Part shown: piece by piece, positions 63,784-64,000 of the stretch
Position numbering within the stretch: position 1 is the first letter of the stretch
Layout of the letters: each line of letters opens with the position of its first letter
Source of the DNA: Syntrophales bacterium
Lineage (GTDB): Bacteria > Desulfobacterota > Syntrophia > Syntrophales > UBA8958
Reading direction: 5' to 3'
Length of the DNA: 64,000 bases
NCBI GenBank assembly: GCA_026416455.1
Contig: JAOAFE010000007.1
Coordinates: 48,598 to 112,597, forward strand
Notes under the pieces: generated by a model
Told to the model about the DNA's origin: nothing
Database searches by the model: none
What the model saw: only the letters and a program-made list of their open reading frames with translations
Translations under genes and position numbers: made by a program

Positions 63784-64000
63784 ATGACACCGGAAGAAAG
63801 TCTACAAATTGTTCTTTCCGAGTTGAAAGAAGGCATTGCCTTGGCGAAATGCCGAAAGTGCGGCTGTATGGAGAATGTGTTGAGACAACTTGCATCTGCT
63901 CTACCTGAAGTAGGGACGGATAAAGCGTCCGAAATTACAGAGAATATATCTGCGTTCCTTGAGAAAATGCAACCTATCAGGTATACGTGTTTGGGATGCG
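63784..64000 (+). CDS. Cys-rich protein, N-terminal fragment (runs off the window)
   Basis: The ORF is open to the last base. From ATG 63784 it encodes MTPEESLQIVLSELKEGIAL, then AKCRKCGCMENVLRQL and, near the edge, RYTCLGC, so it has at least five Cys in two clusters. From memory this pattern resembles the N-terminus of MtrA-like/DUF4346 proteins (tetrahydromethanopterin methyltransferase subunit A homologues in bacteria). A TTG at 63757 in the same frame, behind AGAAGG, is an alternative start. It falls below the ORF-track listing because it lacks a stop in the window. Confidence 0.5.
   Translation, partial: MTPEESLQIVLSELKEGIALAKCRKCGCMENVLRQLASALPEVGTDKASEITENISAFLEKMQPIRYTCLGC

Overview
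The window looks like a chromosomal segment of an anaerobic, diderm bacterium of the deltaproteobacterial / Desulfobacterota type, possibly Syntrophales-like. This is inferred from gene order and protein character, not from a database search. Supporting signs are an envelope with OmpA-type and CsgG-type lipoproteins, a meso-diaminopimelate-type dcw cluster, several radical SAM proteins, two ADP-forming acyl-CoA synthetase alpha-like proteins, and a pgpA-cinA-thpR-recA-recX-alaS order. Genes are densely packed with many ATGA overlaps.

Layout. 1-2508: the 3' end of relA/spoT, a cell-wall amidase, rph, rdgB and tRNA-Pro. 2536-4647: pncB-pncA NAD salvage. 4650-7577 (minus): a NEW3-domain membrane protein with an ABC-2 exporter. 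7711-9415: an MFS transporter and an unrecognised 175-aa protein. 9493-11157: an OmpA-family protein with two fibronectin type III domains, with its own promoter and terminator. 11156-17482 (minus): a radical SAM / thiol-redox block (SPASM radical SAM, VKOR/DsbB-like, DsbA-like, a hidden 44-aa Cys-rich ORF, CcdA-like, methyltransferase, second radical SAM, acyl-CoA synthetase alpha-like). 17622-25721: a MoxR-type AAA ATPase, a giant (1413 aa) NorD/CbbO-like VWA protein and a PreP-like M16C protease. 25693-35265 (minus): a long run from pgpA (which needs a non-canonical start codon) through cinA, thpR, recA, recX and alaS to an acyl-CoA synthetase alpha-like protein, an MFS transporter and a small P-loop kinase. 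35339-41093 (minus): a four-gene envelope locus (FlgT-like, TPR-CsgG lipoprotein, CsgG-like with six FN3 domains, small secreted protein). 41209-41296: tRNA-Leu. 41402-61442: ruvX, mltG and the dcw division/cell-wall cluster from mraZ to ftsZ, then a radical SAM gene. 61478-61592: tRNA-Ala and a terminator. 61593-64000: an AT-richer accessory tail with gene debris, a frameshifted EVE-like/nuclease-like gene, a 90-aa orphan domain and a Cys-rich gene running off the edge.

How it works together. The dcw cluster supplies UDP-MurNAc-pentapeptide synthesis (murE, murF, murD, murC, murB), lipid steps (mraY, murG), septal synthesis (ftsW, ftsI) and the divisome (ftsL, ftsQ, ftsA, ftsZ). It sits behind a near-consensus promoter followed by three 10-bp-spaced GTGGAG repeats, the expected MraZ operator. 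The least explained parts are the CsgG/FlgT/FN3 envelope locus, the MoxR plus giant VWA pair, the disulfide-relay block with its hidden Cys-rich ORF, and the decayed defence-like tail after tRNA-Ala.
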